Below, piece by piece: positions 5,769 through 7,111 of a stretch of 7,111 nucleotides of DNA. Origin of the DNA: an uncultured Barnesiella sp. (lineage in GTDB: Bacteria > Bacteroidota > Bacteroidia > Bacteroidales > Barnesiellaceae_A); the NCBI GenBank assembly GCA_904502265.1, contig CAJGDT010000085.1, positions 1 through 7,111 of the forward strand. Direction: 5' to 3'. How positions within the stretch are numbered: position 1 is the stretch's first letter; the number at the start of each line of letters is the position of its first letter. A model generated the notes under the pieces. The model had not been told where the DNA came from. It searched no databases and saw nothing but the letters and a program-made list of their open reading frames with translations. Both the position numbers and the translations under genes were made by a program.

Positions 5769-7111
5769 ATGAAGACATTGCCATTAATCGCCAACGACCC
5801 TTGGTTAGAGCCTTTCTCTAAGGCTATTGAGGGACGACACAATCGAGTGAAAGAGGTGAAAAATAAACTCACCCGTAAAGGCAAAATAGAACTTTCGGAC
5901 TTTGCGTCGGGCTATCTGTATTATGGCCTGCACCGACAAGATGATGGTAGTTGGATATTTCGCGAGTGGGCTCCCAATGCCACTGCAATATACCTTATAG
6001 GCGACTTCTCTAACTGGCAAGAGCGTCCCGAGTATAAGCTCAAGTCGCTACACAATGGCTCATGGGAGATAAAGTTAAAGCCCGAGCTATTGCATCATGG
6101 CGACCTCTATAAGTTGTCAATCCACTGGCCAGGAGGACAAGGCGAACGCATACCGGCTTGGGCCAAACGTGTTGTTCAAGACCCTACAACCTATATTTTC
6201 TCGGCTCAAGTATGGGCGCCCGACAAGCCTTACAAGTTTGCTAAGCGCAAGTTTAAGCCCACGACATCGCCCTTGCTCATCTACGAGTGCCACATAGGTA
6301 TGGCGCAGAATGAGGAGAAGGTAGGCACATACAATGAATTCCGCGAGAAGATATTGCCTCGCATTGCTGCCGATGGTTACAATGCTATACAGATCATGGC
6401 CATTCAGGAGCACCCCTATTATGGCTCATTCGGTTATCACGTATCCAATTTCTTTGCACCCTCATCGCGCTTTGGTACGCCCGACGACTTGAAGCAACTT
6501 ATCGACGAGGCTCACCGATTGGGTATTGCTGTCATCATGGATATAGTGCACTCTCATGCCGTGAAGAACGAGCAGGAGGGATTGGGTCGTTTCGATGGCT
6601 CGTATACACAATATTTCCACGGAGGCGACCGCCGCGAGCACTCGGCATGGGATTCACTTTGCTTCGACTATGGCAAGAACGAGGTGTTGCACTTCCTCTT
6701 GTCCAACTGCAAGTATTGGCTCGAAGAGTTCCACTTCGACGGTTTCCGTTTCGACGGTGTCACTTCTATGTTATACTATAGTCACGGACTCGGCCAGTCA
6801 TTCGGCTCATACGGTGACTACTACGACGGCAGTCAGGACGACGATGCCATTGTCTATCTCACATTGGCCAACATGCTCATTCATGAGGTTAATCCTCGCG
6901 CGATAACCATTGCCGAGGAGATGAGTGGCATGCCCGGACTTGCAGCCAAGTTCGAGGACGGTGGTATGGGATTTGATTATCGCATGGCAATGGGTATACC
7001 CGACTATTGGATTAAGACAATTAAGGAGAAGAAGGACGAGGATTGGCATCCCACATCAATATTCTGGGAGTTGACCAACCGTCGTGCCGACGAGAAGACT
7101 ATCTCTTATGC
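5769..7111 (+). CDS. glgB: 1,4-alpha-glucan branching enzyme (GH13, eukaryote-like type), 3' end beyond window
   Basis: This enzyme makes the alpha-1,6 branches of glycogen by cutting an alpha-1,4 chain and transferring it. The 447 complete codons start at ATG 5769; an in-frame stop at 5736-5738 rules out an earlier start. An N-terminal helical segment is followed by a CBM48-like domain (about 60-145, WIFREWAPNATAIYLIGDFSNW region), then the GH13 barrel: YECHIG at 172-177, GYHVSNFFAPSSRFGTPDDL at 222-241, region I DIVHSH at 258-263, region II GFRFDGVTSM at 325-334 with nucleophile Asp329, and region III TIAEEMSG at 380-387 with acid/base Glu383. These resemble the eukaryotic/GH13_8 branching enzymes rather than E. 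coli GlgB. The window ends at KTISYA, where region IV (the ESHDQ motif with the third catalytic Asp) should begin, so about one third is missing. There is no Shine-Dalgarno and no clear promoter in the 67-bp gap, so co-transcription with dnaB is possible. Confidence 0.95.
   Translation, partial: MKTLPLIANDPWLEPFSKAIEGRHNRVKEVKNKLTRKGKIELSDFASGYLYYGLHRQDDGSWIFREWAPNATAIYLIGDFSNWQERPEYKLKSLHNGSWEIKLKPELLHHGDLYKLSIHWPGGQGERIPAWAKRVVQDPTTYIFSAQVWAPDKPYKFAKRKFKPTTSPLLIYECHIGMAQNEEKVGTYNEFREKILPRIAADGYNAIQIMAIQEHPYYGSFGYHVSNFFAPSSRFGTPDDLKQLIDEAHRLGIAVIMDIVHSHAVKNEQEGLGRFDGSYTQYFHGGDRREHSAWDSLCFDYGKNEVLHFLLSNCKYWLEEFHFDGFRFDGVTSMLYYSHGLGQSFGSYGDYYDGSQDDDAIVYLTLANMLIHEVNPRAITIAEEMSGMPGLAAKFEDGGMGFDYRMAMGIPDYWIKTIKEKKDEDWHPTSIFWELTNRRADEKTISY

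Noticed and set aside
6117..6413. Minus-strand open frame inside glgB
   Set aside because: It is antisense to conserved GH13 sequence with no independent signal. The same applies to the frames at 6807-7049 and 6595-6906.
1..7111. Mobile elements, CRISPR arrays, tRNA or rRNA genes, or a novel defence or biosynthetic system
   Set aside because: Every stretch is accounted for by conserved housekeeping genes or short intergenic regions. I saw no spaced repeats, transposase, cloverleaf-like sequence or unexplained gene cluster.

Overview
The window is an ordinary chromosomal housekeeping segment from a member of the Bacteroidota, most likely order Bacteroidales. This rests on three things. The proteins are of the Bacteroidales type: an FP-containing tRNA-dihydrouridine synthase, GrpE and DnaJ without an adjacent dnaK, and a eukaryote-like GH13 branching enzyme. 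Several gene starts are preceded by the Bacteroidetes primary-sigma promoter pattern (about TTTG, 19-21 nt, TAnnTTTG). Most starts also lack a Shine-Dalgarno sequence and have A/T-rich leaders. I cannot settle the genus. I see no mobile element, CRISPR array, RNA gene, phage gene or defence system.

Layout. Positions 1-3915 are read leftward (minus strand): ispE (MEP isoprenoid pathway kinase), grpE and dnaJ (DnaK co-chaperones, 13 bp apart), an intrinsic terminator, a tRNA-dihydrouridine synthase, and at the left edge the first 18 codons of another minus-strand gene with its own promoter. Positions 3916-4117 are a 202-bp divergent intergenic region with back-to-back promoter candidates for ispE (minus) and dnaB (plus). 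Positions 4118-7111 are read rightward: complete dnaB (replicative helicase), then after 67 bp glgB (1,4-alpha-glucan branching enzyme), which runs off the right edge just before its fourth catalytic motif. No stretch over 300 bp lacks a gene.

How the genes work together. Only grpE and dnaJ form an evident functional pair: both regulate DnaK, which is not in this window. ispE, dus, dnaB and glgB serve unrelated processes (isoprenoid precursors, tRNA modification, replication, glycogen) and are simply neighbours.

Most notable signals. A strong intrinsic terminator lies in the 49-bp dnaJ-dus gap and ends only 10 nt before the dus start codon, so dus must depend on readthrough or on a start site inside the end of dnaJ. 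The ispE/dnaB intergenic region has a clean divergent promoter arrangement. The ispE open frame extends 71 codons too far upstream, so an automated caller could mis-start it. I found no credible evidence of a previously undescribed system.
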